Of a stretch of 64,000 bases of DNA, positions 22,300-35,092 are shown one piece after another. Origin of the DNA: Salvator merianae (Eukaryota; Chordata; Lepidosauria; Squamata; Teiidae). Numbering within the stretch: the stretch's first letter is position 1; the number at the start of each line of letters is the position of its first letter. The notes beneath the pieces are model-generated. The model made no database searches. It was not told the DNA's origin and saw only the letters and a list, made by a program, of their open reading frames with translations. The DNA lies in contig QVOM02000073.1 of the NCBI GenBank assembly GCA_003586115.2, positions 41,718,289-41,782,288 on the forward strand. Direction: 5' to 3'. A program made the position numbers and the translations under genes.

Positions 22300-25200
22300 T
22301 AGACTGGAATGTGTCCACTGCTGAGTGTGAAAAGAGCCACTGAGTCCTAGTATTCAGCAACGTGGCAAACCCATATCCGGCTTTTAAATGGCATTCTCAC
22401 CTGTTGAATTCTGTGTGTACATCCTTAAATTCTCAGGGATAAATCTCTACCCCAGGCCATCTGAAGAGCTGATTATTCTGTGATCTGTAGTTTATTTACT
22501 TTGTTATTTTAGAAGGTAGTGATAAAGCAATATATCAGTACAGATTACAGTAACAAGAAATGAATCACAGACAAAACAAAATCAAAAAGTATATCAGGAA
22601 CAACATCTAAACCAGTCAAACTATGTGGCTACAGATTACCCATATCTTAGTAAGCTTTCCAAAAGAGTAAGTGATGCCACAGTCAAACATGAACAAATTA
22701 GTCTGTTTCAGGGAAGAAGAGAACTGAACCCTTGTCTTGCGAGATCATATGCATTTTTTGATAGTACTCACTGAGAACACTTTCCTTTGTCCACACTTAA
22801 GACTCTGCAGATTCAGTCTGCATAGAAAAAAAATTCCTCCCTACCCCTCCCATCCTTTCGTTCCTCCTTCCCTCTGTGTGATTGGATGCCATCTTGCTCT
22901 GTCCTCCCTCCCTCTAAAGGGAAAGAAAAAATACAAACCAACAAAGATAAATTGTTCAGTCTCCTCCAGACTCAAGGGGGAAAAGCAAACATGGAGGGAT
23001 CGAAGAAGCAAAAGGTTTTTTTCTGCTGCTTTTAAATCTACCCTGTAGTGCAATTTCTCTCCCTCTCTCTCTCTCTCTTTCACAGATACACACACACATG
23101 CATACAGACACAAACATGACCCCCCCTCCAAAAAAAAAGTAATTCAAATACCATTGTCTCCTGGAGCTATGCTTTCCTCCTCCTTCCCACTGCAGCTGAG
23201 CTTTTTCCACTAGGGAGGGGGAAAGCAGCAGCTGCAACTAATAAACAAACTAGGATTGCCCAGCCTAGGGGTGGTAGAGGACAGCTAGGGACTTAGACGA
23301 AGGGAGAGAAAATAAAATGGAGAGAGATTGGGACATAAAAAGCAACTTCTGTACCAAGGAAGCTGATTGCTCCATTTCTTTCTCTCCCTCTCTGTCTTCT
23401 CTGAGGGGAAGACTCTCACTCAAGAGACAGCCATGGACTATGTGCTGTGCTTATGGTGTGGTGATGGGGGCCAGCTTAAGGCTTGATAAGAGAGGCTGTT
23501 CCACAGTGGCATGTTGTGAAAAAGCACAAATCATGTGATCTCCTAGCCCTGGGCTTGGAAGGAGACAAGGCGGAAGAGGGGGTGGATATAGGGATTGTGT
23601 GGACACCTCTGATCTACTGTTCAGCTGAGCCAACTACACAAGTGCTGCAGTAGTTCATCCTGCATAAAAATCCATAAGATGAGGGAGGCTGCTCCACAGC
23701 CTTAAGTGGGGCAAGGAGGAAGTGGGGGACAGTGTAACTGGCTGGAGAATGAAATTAAAACCCCTCCTCTGCCCATTCAGGAAAGTACGGTTCCTATCCG
23801 GATAATCCTTTTGGTTGATCACACCTTTAAAATATAACTGGGCTAAAGAGCAGGACTGATGGAGTGTTGTGAATGCTGGTATTCTGCTCCTGATCTTTAC
23901 CATGACAAAGGCCAGGGAGAGTCGGCTGCTGCCATGGCACCCGCACAATTGCATGATTATACAGGCACAGCCATGGCACACTGCACAGCTGCGCATTTGC
24001 ACCCAGAAACAGAGCAGCCTAGCTGTTCCTGGTCAAGTTGTGGAGCGCAATTTAGTGCTCCACAGATAGCCATGATCAGGAATCGGCTTCTGATTGTGTG
24101 GTCCACCACATGGTACAGATGCAGTTGCCTAGTGAGCATGCAGAAACTCACCAGGCAGCAAGTGCAAAAAGACCCTTGGATTAATCCAAATACAGGACAG
24201 CTTGGATTTCAGTGGGCTAGGTCAGAAAAAAGTTGGAAGACCATTTAGACTCCTGTGACTCTAAAACTGCCTGAAAATTCTTCTTAAACCTCATGTGTGA
24301 CCACGGCCTAAAGGTGTCTTAAACACTATAAAGAAACATTGACTACTCATAGCACCAAAGCTATTGTAACATATATCAATATTGCCTGTAAGTTCTCAGT
24401 TTAGAGGAGTGATCAGAGCAAAGGTAGCCCCAAGATTCAAAATTTGATTAGTATATAACCAATTAGAGGATCAGACATAATAATTGTCAGTTTTGAGCCT
24501 GAATATAAATAAAAAACAGACACCAATTTGCAATAGTATTTTTACAATGTTGTGATTTGTGATCTTACAGTCCTGAAAATTTAGAACAGTTGCCAGAGAC
24601 CCCCTGGGAGCACACCCTGAAAATATCAGCTTTTGAGGATACATGGTTTGAACCCCAGGAGACAAAAAGAAATGCTTGGGGTGGATCTACTCCCAGTATT
24701 GGTTTATGTAACTTTTTGACAGCATATAACTTCTTCTATGTTTTAATACTTATTTGATGCCTCCTTGCAAGCTATCTATTGCTTCCTTTGTGTATCTTGG
24801 GTTCATCCAAAGGTCAGGCAACTCATTAGCTTGACTTCGAACATAAAAATCAATTTCCCTCTGGCTTCACAGGTCAATTATATTAGCAGGTTCACCTCTT
24901 TGTAGCACACTAAAATACAGTATTTTTAAAAGCTTCATTTTTTTGTTAACTCTTTCAGTTCAAATTAACTCCTTCCCAACTCTTCTAGGTTTTCTCCAGA
25001 AAATTAAGTGTATCAGCTTCTAAATTAAAATTTGGGGTTGACAAAAGCTAAATGGATTCTGCCTAGGTTAATTGTGGGTTATTTTCATGAACCCCTACCA
25101 ATCAAGGGTAGAAAGTATGCAGTTATCTCTTAAGACTGATTTTCTATTCACTTTGTAATATATCATATTCTAGAATGGAAATCTACTCCATTAATACTGA

Positions 25201-25380
25201 AGTCCAACCGTTGTTTCTTATACTAGGGTTACCGTATGGAAAAGTGCTACACTTTTAATTTCAGCAGGTGTAGCTTGTAAAGTAGGCTGCACCTGCTGAA
25301 ATTGCCTCTTCTGTACAACCATTAGAGGTGTAGCACTCCAGTCTTCTTTTCCATGTCATTCATTCATTCAATTTATTTGT
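22300..25380. other. Intergenic, nothing recognised
   Basis: Includes a (CT)n run at about 23056-23080 and a solitary TIR-like right end GTGTGACCACGGC at 24295-24307. No gene-like frame. Confidence 0.45.
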
Positions 25381-25381
25381 A

Positions 25382-25679
25382 TACTGCCTTTCCGAAATAA
25401 GATGCTCAAGGCAGTTTACAGTAGGCAGTTTGCAAAATAACTACCTTATTACTTAAATAATAAATAGTATATTATTAATTGAAAAAGAAAATACCAAAAT
25501 ACAAATTACAGAAAGTTTTTTTTTTTTAGAAAAGGCAGTACTACCTTTCCGAAATAAGATGCTCAAGGCAATTTACAAAATAACTACATTATTACGTAAA
25601 TAATAAATAGTATAATATTCATTGAAAAAGGAAATACCAAAATTCAATTACAGAAATTTTTTTTTAAAGAAAAGGTAGT
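25382..25679. repeat. Imperfect tandem duplication of a repeat tail
   Basis: Two adjacent units, 25382-25539 and 25540-25679, both begin with 'cctttccgaaataagatg' and end with 'agaaaaggcagt' or 'agaaaggtagt'-like sequence after an A/T-rich body with a T run. The first unit carries an extra stretch after 'gcagtttac'. The unit start resembles the 3' end of reptile LINEs and SINEs on the minus strand (bases after a CATT/TTTA run). Confidence 0.8.
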
Positions 25680-25689
25680 ATTACCAGGC

Positions 25690-26820
25690 CCAAAGCAGTC
25701 TTCTTCTTAGAGTCCCAGTCCCGGAAGCTGAATCAGCGAGTCTCAGAGTAGGGTCTTCCAGAGAAACTGCAGAGTCAGGCCTGGCTTTATTCCCTTCTGG
25801 GAGCCCAGAGTCTCTATGGTTCAAGTAGCTGCTGCTGTTGGCAGAGCTCACTCACTCCTCATGGGTGCAGAAGGTGTGCACCAGACCAGTGGGCTCCCTC
25901 TTATAACCCTAGTTCTGGAGCTGACTTTCCAGCAGGTGGAAAGTCTCAGAGCAGGGACTTATGGGAAACTGCTGAATCAGGCCTGGCTGGCCTTATTCTC
26001 CTCAGTGCAGCAAGCTAGAGTCTCTATGGGCCAATCCAGCAATAGAGGTGACAGCAGCAGGCACAGCCCTTGGGATTCTGATGGCAGACTCCTCCTGAGT
26101 GCTAATAGTAACTCTACAACTTCCTCATTTTTAACATGAAAGGTTTAATTTGACACACGCACGCACAGCATTACAACTCTGGGGAAATCCCTCCCTGAAC
26201 TCAGCCCATTATGCCAAGACATGGTAATTCCTTGAGGCATATTTCTGTGCATGCATATATATAAATTATTTAGAAGATTTATTTGACACCCCTTCATTAC
26301 AACAACCATCCATCCACACAGACATATAAAGTCACTTCAAAAACAACTATGAGATTAGCAGTGAAAAGAGTAAGATTCAGCAGAATTGACAAAACAGAAT
26401 ATCTTATAGTCCAATGAGTTAAGAAAGAAGCTGTAATACATGCAGTGGAATCAAATGACCCCCAAAGACTGCTGTCATTTAGGCAAAAGTTCCCAGCAAA
26501 TGTCCCACTTGTTCAACAATATCGATCTCTTCTGGCAACACATGCTTATGAGCAGCATAATTCAGCTGTTGTTTGAAAAGATCAATGAACAGGGCAAGCA
26601 GTGAGAACAGTAAAGTTTTTCCAGCAATTGAATCCATTCCATTCTCTCTGGTGACTGTGATATGCATTGACAATTAAGTCAGTTGGTGTGAACAGCAGTC
26701 AAAACAAGCTGTTCAAGTTCTATGTCGGTTTCCTGTAAAGAATTAGTTGGAATCATGTTCACCAATGCCTTGAATTTCCACACTCCTGTCAGAGTGTGGT
26801 TAAAAACATATAAAAATATT
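25690..26820. other. Intergenic, nothing recognised
   Basis: Short frames only. No motif or repeat structure that I could name. Confidence 0.45.
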
Positions 26821-26821
26821 C

Positions 26822-27755
26822 TGTCCATTTATTTATTTATTTGCATTTTTATCCCACCCTATACTCAAAGGTCTCAGGGCAGGTTACAACAATTAAACAA
26901 CAACATCAAAAACAAAGTCATAAAAGGCATGCAATAGAAACAGTAGTCTGAAAGTAGGGAGGAAAAGCTATACCTTTAGCCAAAGGCAAGCATTAATAGG
27001 TGCGTCTTTATTGCTCTCCTAAAGATGTAAAGTGAAGAAGCTTGATGCACCTCAGGGGGAAGAGTGTTCCACAGTCTGGAGGCCACCACTGAAAAGGCCC
27101 TATCCCTATTAGCTATTGAAGGCGGTGGTACAACCAGGAGGGCCTCATCTGCATGGATTAAGGCACAGGCAGGCTAATATGGGAGAAGATCCTCCTTTAG
27201 GTATTTGGGGCCCAAACCATTTAGGGCCTTATAGGCTAAGGTTAACACCTTGAATTCGGCTTGGTAGCAAATTGGCAACCAGTGCAGCTCTTTTAAGACC
27301 GGCATGATATGCAGCCGGCCAGCTGTTCCAGTCAGCAGTCTTGCTGCTGCATTCTGCACCAGTTGCAGCTTCCGAACTATCTTCAAGGGCAGCCCCATGT
27401 AAAGCATGTTACAATAATCCAAACTGGAAATTACCAAAGCATGGATTACTGTGGCCAGATTATCTCTGTCCAGAAGGGGTCATAATTGGCGAACCAGCCG
27501 TAGCCGGAGGTATGCATTCTTGGCCACCGCCTCCACCTGAGTTTCAAGTGTAAGGGTACAGTCCAAGAGTACACCCAGGTTCCACACCTGTCCTGTCCAG
27601 GGCAAAGCAACTCCATCAAGGGTCAGATGCCTTCCAACTTCATGGACCCGAGACCCTCTGACACACAGCACCTCTGTCTTGTCTGGATTCAGCTTCAATT
27701 TATTGGCCCTCATCCAGCCCATTACTGCTTCCATGCGTGCAATAACATATACATA
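26822..27755 (-). mobile_element. 5'-truncated L2-like LINE
   Basis: The minus strand carries the C-terminal half of a LINE reverse transcriptase in one frame from about 27752 to a TAA at 26976-26978, broken only by a TGA near 27480 and a TAG at 27174-27176. Visible blocks are MRANKLKLNPDKTEVL, LDYCNMLYMGLPLK, LQLVQNAAARLLTG, KELHWLPICYQAEFK, YKALNGLGPKYL and DRAFSVVASRLWNTLPPE. After the stop come a short 3' UTR and an AAAT-type tail at about 26826-26842. It starts just after the expected YADD motif, so the 5' end is missing. It is far better preserved than the LINE at 11.3 kb. Confidence 0.92.
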
Positions 27756-28260
27756 TAGTATTTGCATATACAGACCTATAGATTTTTGTTTAAAAAAACT
27801 GGTCACAGAAAGGAATAATTTCAGGATTGAAATGTTATCTCCATTTTCATTGCAATCTCAGCTGATCTACTGGACCTGGAAAATTGCTATTGTATGATTT
27901 TAAGTGTCTCCTTCAAACTATATTGGTTAATCACATGTAAAGTTATAGTAACTAGTCTAAAATCACCTAATGAGCGTTCATGGCCCAAATGGGGATTTCA
28001 GTCCTGATATATCTAAAGGAAAGTGTTGTGTTTATGTGTTTTTTCTCTGTATTGTTGTTGGTATACTTGTATATATTCCAGTTTATAATATTTTCTCACA
28101 GTGTAAAAAATAACCACTGTAATAGGGGATTTGAATCAAACCTATCCCATTACATATCCCAGCTTCAGTAGGAAAGTCTCAGTAGGTGTCCTTGTGACAG
28201 TCATTCTATCTGAAACATCCTAATCGACCTCATGACAAAAAGAAAGGACCTTGAGGCAGC
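27756..28260. other. Intergenic, nothing recognised
   Basis: AT-rich, with no gene or element recognised. Confidence 0.45.
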
Positions 28261-28261
28261 T

Positions 28262-28440
28262 TCAAGATGGCTTAGAGAAAGTTCTGAGGTGGGATTGTTC
28301 ACACACCAGTCTGCCCCTCCCCCCTCTCATGAACATTCTGTGCTAGAAAAGGTGGATTAGAGAAAGTTGAGGACACAAGGGCCACACACTACTGCTTCTG
28401 AGGTACCTCAAACCCACCTTCTTTGTTATGTCTGAATACA
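28262..28440. repeat. Dispersed repeat B, copy 2
   Basis: Second copy of the repeat at 13565-13740, in the same orientation. Its right edge abuts the palindromic element that follows. Confidence 0.7.
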
Positions 28441-28460
28441 GCCTTAGATGGCATCCAAGC

Positions 28461-28545
28461 GTCACTTACTTATTCCACTATATTTGGATATTCCTGGGAG
28501 TGTTTCATTCCAGAATATCCAAATATAGCAGAATAAGTAAGTGAC
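28461..28545. repeat. Near-perfect 33-bp inverted repeat (hairpin)
   Basis: Arms 28461-28493 and 28513-28545 pair at 31 of 33 positions around a 19-base loop. Weaker pairing continues outward for roughly 15-20 bases. This is the form of a palindromic MITE and, if transcribed, of a long hairpin RNA. Confidence 0.9.
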
Positions 28546-28569
28546 ATCTGGACATAGCTGTTGTGAGGA

Positions 28570-29640
28570 TAAAAAAGGTGTAGAGATCTCTGTAATACCC
28601 CCTTGACTGTCTTAAAGGAAAGATCTGAGAAATATCATAGGTCTGTACAATATATAAATTACTATGATTCATATATCTTCCTGCAGAGTCAGTTTTATTC
28701 CAAAGGGTTGTACGGACTTTTGGCTGACATGCTGTAATAGTTACTGGGTTTGACCTCTCAATACTAGAATGTTTTCTGATCAGAAGGAGGAGAACAGTTT
28801 GAATTGACAGAAATCCAACAGCTGTTACTTGTCATATTGGCTCCATCCTAAATGCAACATAACAAGACAGTATTTCACAGAAAATTAATGAGAAGCAAAC
28901 ATGAATTATTAACAGTCTGAAATTGCAAGCCTGCTAATGTTTCTGCTAATTGCCAAGGCTAAGCAAGGTATAACTTTCTAAAGACATCTTTGGAGAGAAT
29001 GAAAGAAGATGTAACCATACATTCAAGAGTATCTGCTCACCTTATGCCCTGTGTTTACTTATGGCTTGCATACCAAACAAAGATTCTTGTTTATAATGCT
29101 TTGTTTCTTAAACCTTCACAAGGACACCAGATGTAGATTTCGTTCATACCTATCTGCTGTTGTGTGAACATCACACAAATGTTACCAAGTTCCCCATACT
29201 GGATATTTTGCAACGCAGGCCTTTTGTAGGACTTTTTCCAGATGGAGGTAAGTTTGTATGAACTCAGTGAGCAAGCGGGAGGTTGTGCACAAAGTGTGCA
29301 CAAAACGGCAAGAATGCTGTGAACTTTTCGTACAGATTTCTGTAGATGCTATGGGAATATGGGGATATAAGTTTGAACAAGCCTCAAAATGGTGCCTGTG
29401 GTTTCTTGTTACTGTTTCATTCCTATTGAAAAAAGATAATAAATTTATTGTCAGGTTTTTTTACTGGTGTGTGCTTTAAGCCGTCCGCAATAGTGGATAT
29501 AATGAGTGATCTGGAGAGAGTTATTAAGAATGCCTTAGACTGCAGCAGGTCAAAGCATTGTTCTGGGAGACCAGAAAAAATAAAGAGTTCCAATCAAAGA
29601 CCCTGTAGCGGAATAAGCAATTCAGTCTGAGCTGAGTTGA
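28570..29640. other. Intergenic, nothing recognised
   Basis: No recognisable coding or repeat signal. Confidence 0.45.
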
Positions 29641-29679
29641 GTTGCTCCTGGCATGGAACAAGGCTACCTGAATTGGGAT

Positions 29680-29950
29680 GGCCTGTGCCATGCTGGCTCC
29701 TGTGCCGGCTCCAAAGCTCACACCACTTTCAGGATTGGTGTAGGGTGCCTCTTAATGCACTGAAGACCAGGAATGAAAATTCTTGGCCTTCAGAGCTCCC
29801 AGGGGCCCATTTTGTGCTGCTGAAATGGGGACTCTGTGGTATACCAGGCCACAGAGGCATGCCATCTACATGCTTTTGTGGTCCAGTATACTATCCCCTA
29901 ATATGCCAGTAGACATACTGACTAGGATGCCATTTTGAGTGCCCTAATCC
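29680..29950. repeat. Dispersed repeat A, relative of 17830-18160
   Basis: Order-preserved similarity to 17830-18160: 'aggaatgaaaattcttggcc' against 'aggaataaaagttttcagcc', then a 'cccaggggcccatt' block, then 'tatgccagtagac' against 'tatgccagtggac'. The copies are old and diverged. Confidence 0.6.
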
Positions 29951-30061
29951 AGTCTGCACTCTGTACTGTGCAAAGTCAAGGGAAAGTAAGGCTTATTGGG
30001 GCTAAACCCCCTATAAACTAATGAGGGCTGAACTTTCTCTGACAAATCAGAAAAGGGATCT

Positions 30062-30690
30062 TGTGTTCTGGTGGACAACGCAATGAAGGTGTGGACCCAG
30101 TGACTAGCAGCAGTGAAAAAAGCAAATCCAATGCTAGGTGTAATTATGAACTGTATAGAAAATAAGTTGGAAAGCGTCATTGTGCCTATATAAGTCTATG
30201 GTGAGGCCATATTTGAAATGTTGGGTACAATTCTGGTCACCACACTTCAGAAAGGATATTGTTTAACCAGAAAAAGTGTAGAAAAGGGCATCAAGAATAA
30301 TCAAGGGTCTGGAAGACCTCTTTTATGAAATCAGGCTGGGTCGTCTAGGTCTCTTCAGCCTTGAAAGATGGCGTTTTAAGAGATGATATGATTGTTAAAA
30401 ACATGCACGGCGTGGAAAAGGTGGCTAGAGAAAAAATATTTTCTCTATTGCACAACACTAGAACTAGGGGACACACTATGAAGCTAATGGGCAAGAGAGT
30501 TAGGATTGATAAGTGGAAGTATTTTTTTCACCCAGAGGGTAATAGGTCTATGGAATTTGCTACCAGAAGACTGCAAGTAGCCTACCTTTAAGAAAAGGTT
30601 AGACAAATTAATTGAGGACAGATGTATTAATGGTTAATTGATGCCTAGATACTGCCTCCAGGTTGGCAAAAATGGAGGCAAAAATGGCAA
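30062..30690 (+). mobile_element. LINE 3' region (CR1/L3-like), degenerate
   Basis: In changing frames the plus strand gives the reptile LINE C-terminal signature: a VWTQ...AAVKKANPMLGVIMN block, pieces equivalent to GLEDLF..RLGRLGLFSLER, and a tail with 'ggtaataggtctatggaatttgctacc' (WNLLP-type codons) and a LDKLIED block. Many stops interrupt it. The last part continues towards the type of tail seen at 4289-4740. Confidence 0.65.
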
Positions 30691-30699
30691 AAGCCATTT

Positions 30700-31588
30700 G
30701 CAAGGAGTGAAGAGCAGGAGAAGGTTTTGCTTTTGTCTTCTGTTTGACAATGTCCAGAAACAAATGGTGGTCCACTGTGTGAGACTGGAGGCTGGACCAT
30801 GTGTGTGATCTTGTGTGCGCGTGTGCAGAATGTCCCCACTTTTATAAGAAATAAAAGAAATTGCGGTTGCTTTAAAGAACTACAAGACCAAGAAGGTTTC
30901 CAGAGGTGGGGAGGAGGGGTTGACAGAGAGGTGGATGTACCCTCTTGTGATTGGTGGAGCTGTTCCTAGTCACAGAGGGAAGAGGAGGAGAAGAATGGCT
31001 GGGGTGGAGACAAAATAGTATACCCTTTCAACAGTTGAGGTCTGGGGGAGAATAAAGGTGTGGACAAAGGAAGACGGTTTCAGAGAGGATTATATCATAA
31101 GCATCTGACCAGGTCATTTGTGATCTTAGTCCCCCAGGCATCCTGAAATGGACTTTTTGTTGTAGTGTGACTGCAGCCTGAATGATATGAGGCATGGGCT
31201 AGTGAGGGTGAGGTGGACCTCAGAGAATACTGAGGTGCTCTTCCTCCTTGCTTTGCCCTGCCTCACAGAGGAGCCCAAGGTCTGTTTGTGTCCTTGCCCT
31301 TCTGCCCCACGGCTGCCTCCCCGCTCCATTGCTGTAGCAGCAGCAGTAGAGTACCGATGGTGTTCTTACCCCAGTGGGCTTCCTGGGCCCCTTTCCTGTT
31401 CCTCCCCTCTCCCCTGCTGCCCCTCATTCCATCCTCTCGAGGCCGGAGCGTTTTGAAAGGAAGCCCGATGGGATCTCCATGTGACAGGGGGCTTGACAGG
31501 CTGGGGTCAAATGGCTTTGGCATGCCTGGAAGCGCAGCCAAGCATGCTTGTAAGGACACAATGTAAATCACTGTTGCAAGCGTGGGAG
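30700..31588. other. Intergenic, nothing recognised
   Basis: GC-rich between about 31200 and 31560. It holds a solitary TIR-like end GTGTGACTGCAGC at 31165-31177. Frames here are compositional. Confidence 0.45.
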
Positions 31589-31615
31589 CACACACACACA
31601 CACACACACACACAC
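31589..31615. repeat. (CA)n microsatellite
   Basis: About 13 CA units. Confidence 0.95.
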
Positions 31616-31619
31616 CGTG

Positions 31620-34600
31620 AAGAACCCAATCTCTGAAATTGCATTTTTTTGCCTTTGCACAATAAAATGAAATAGAGGCTAAATGGGGAAGATGTGAAAA
31701 AGAAGAAGGAGGTGAGATGGATAAGGAGAAGGTGGGCAGGGGGAACAATGGCCCCACCCCTCTAGAATGCCCACACAGACCTGTGTTGCATAAGAGGGAA
31801 CCTGAACTGATCCTCTGTCTGCCCCAAATAGTTTTCCAATCACACCTTGAGAATTAAAATGAACTGATGAACTCAAACAGCCTCATAGCTGACAAAATCC
31901 AGTTAAAGGATAGTTTCTTTCCTGGAAGGATAGTCCACAAAAGGTACAGAAATGGATTTTGATGTTTGAACTCTGGACCCAAAGAAGGGCTGAAGCAGGA
32001 TTAAACTTCAGGTGTGACTGCAGCCTAAGAGGGGAATCTTCAGCCAAACAAACATCTAGCAAGACTAGTTGAAAAACTCAAATACCTTCCACCAAAACTG
32101 AGAAGGGAATAATTTGTGGCCAAAACACAAGGAAAAACTAAATCTGTTCTGCAAGGACATTGAAGAACTAGTATGTTTGCTGTGTGAATGATCTCCAAAA
32201 CATGAATCACATACTGTGGTTATGCCAGAAGAAGCTATCCAGACATACAAGATAGGAAACAAAATCTAGATCTTTAATGAAAGAATATTTAATTTTCTAT
32301 AACCGGGGATAGCTTCCCTCAACTATGTGATGGTTTTCAGAATTGTTTGAAGTCAACAAAGTGCCTGGAAATCTTTCTTTGATTCAACCGTTTTAGAATC
32401 AGTGCACAGCAGCACGTTTATGTCACCCAGACCAGTTGCCCATGGCTATCACATATATATTTTTCTTCTAACATGTCTTAATGCCTAATATGGTTTTCTT
32501 CTACTGGCATCCTATACTCCAGATATAATGTTATTTATCTTGGACTTAAATCAAGATAAATCTACCTCATTAATGCCTTTTCATTAACCTGGTCTTCACT
32601 GCAATTATGCATTTTGTGTTACAACCTCTGGTTTCTGTGATTTCTGTGCTTTGGGTGTGATTCTGCGGTGTTTTCTTAAACCACAAAACTACTGGCACCT
32701 TTCTCCACCCCTCTGACCCCTCCTGACCCCACCTCTTGACCCCCTCACCTGCATCCACCCAGCCCTGTAGCCCTCTAGCCCCACTCCCAAAAAAAATGAT
32801 GCTTCCTTGAGCAGGTCAGTGCAAGGTCCCTGCGCCTGAATCTAACTACTAGCCCCCCTTTTTGCCATAGGGGCAATTTGCCATACTGACTACAGTGCAA
32901 GTTGGCAAGCATAATTTTACATTCATTAGATATTGAAACAAAAAATCCATGGGCTGGCCCTGGATTTATGCACCTTCTCCACTAATACTCTCTGAAACCT
33001 TCATTAAAATGTGAAAACAAATTGTAACAATCTAAGTGGGAAGAGGAAAAAAATATGCCACTTAAAATTACAATCATCCATCCCTACTTGCATTCATAGC
33101 TTTTTTAAAAAAATTAATTTAAAAAAATATACCAGACTTTGCAGGAAAGCAGACTGCTGGTTGCTGGCCCAAACAGCATGTGTTGTTCAGTGCATGCTTG
33201 TTGAAATCCCACAACTGGCAACAGGGCTTGCAAACCATAGCTTCCTCTATCTTTTAGTCATATTTTATTAAGGACCAGAATCTGCTGAGTCTTGTAGCTG
33301 GCACTGCTTCTTCCTCAAACACCGGGCTGAATTCCCATTGCTGCAGTGAATACTCTTTGGCTGGATGGATGCATTACACTGTATTTTTAGAAGCTCTGCA
33401 TACCATCTTCTGTCATATGTCTCTCAGGATTTTTCACTGTTTTTCACCCATTCAGTCTATCCTGTTACTTGATGTTGATTTCAGCAGCTGAGAGAAGAAG
33501 CAGGAATGTCTTAGGCCAAGTTACAGTGCAAACAGGAATAGTCCATGTAAAGAAATCAGCTGGGCGCCAGGTACCCAAGACAGGATACTGTATCTGCGAT
33601 CAAATTCTGAATAAAATAAAATGTTCACAGTTTTGGTCTTCAAGTTCAAAAACAAGAACTCTGAAAGTGTGGGGAAGAAAAACTCTTCAGAACTTATGGA
33701 ATGACCAGTCTGGGTGTATCACGAGGCACAATCAGACATTATAGGGATAAGTTGTATTGGAGGGGAACAAGGATTGAGTACATGTTCCGGTCATTCCTAC
33801 ATGGATTCAGTCCAGACTTGCTTGTTCTCACTCCTCATTTTTCCTGTGCTTGGCATGAGGAAACCATACCACCCCTCACCAAATTCCCCTCCTGTGCGTT
33901 CAGTGATTGGATGCTGTCCCAACATTTAAATTTTGACTTCACAGGGGTGGAAAAGTCAAACTCCACCTTCCGTATTTCCCTGCTGCCATATCAGAACATG
34001 GATTCCTTCGGCAACATTATTGGTCATTCACCATTCATTCTTTCTCCCGCTCCAACTTGCATCCTCCTAAGCACAACTTCAGTTCCCCATCTACCACTCA
34101 ATAAAACTTCCTGAAGGCCAGATTTCAATTTCTTCTGCTTTGTAATAGTAGTTTTGTGCAATCGTGCAATTTCAAAGCAGCATGCAATGGAGGAGAGCTC
34201 AGTGAAAAGGGGGAACATATGAGATCAATCATGATGGTATAGTTAGTGCTCAGCAAATAGATTCCATCTCATCTCCCCTCTGATACATCCATAATGGTGT
34301 GCATTCCACAATGGAGTTGTGTGGTGCAGATGGTAAAGTTGTTGGTGACATGGCTAAGACGTCTGCAACCTCAAACAGGCACAGATGAGACATAGATCAA
34401 TCAGCATGTACCCCCACTCCCCAGGATTCTCCAAGAAAACTGATAGGCTCTACTGTGCTGTTTGTTCTAGAGCCACTGAAGCACAGTGCCAGTTTTGCAT
34501 AAGAGTCTTCCTTTAATGAGATGAAACATTGTTTCCCTTGTGCATTGCCAAAGGAAAAGGGGGGATACATTGGCCTTTTCCTTGCAGGGATGGGAGACAA

Positions 34601-35087
34601 AGGAGGAGGCATGCATTTTGAGGGTGGACTGTGCAGCCCAGCCAACTGTAGAACAGGGTGTTGCCCAAGGCAAATGAAGGATAGCTTCTATTGTGTGTTT
34701 TCTTTTATTAAAAAAATTCAAACAGTAAAAAAATCAAACAGTCTGAAAGGGCAAAACAGGACAATATGGCAAAACCTAGGAAATATATGCCAGGTGCTGT
34801 TCTTTCTTCCCACCCCAGTTCTCACTCTCCTGAATACAACACCCACAACAAAGTCTGTACAGGACAGGAGCCCCCCCTCTGCTCAGCCAAAAAGGTATGG
34901 TTCCTTCCCAAAATAGTCTACTTGCACATTCTCATTTTGCAAAGTAAAACAGGCTGAGAACTCACTTAATCCAAATGCAAAATAGTCCTCATTTGGGCAA
35001 TTAAGTCCATAAAAAGAAAGGAATGGCAATATCTTGTCAGGACAGTCAGAATTGAAGACAGCATGTAAACTGATTAAATTGCCGTGT
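31620..35087. other. Intergenic, nothing recognised
   Basis: A further solitary TIR-like end GGTGTGACTGCAGC lies at 32011-32024. Frames at 33469-34114 and 34521-34916 lack any motif, and I do not call genes here. Confidence 0.45.
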
Positions 35088-35092
35088 CTGAG

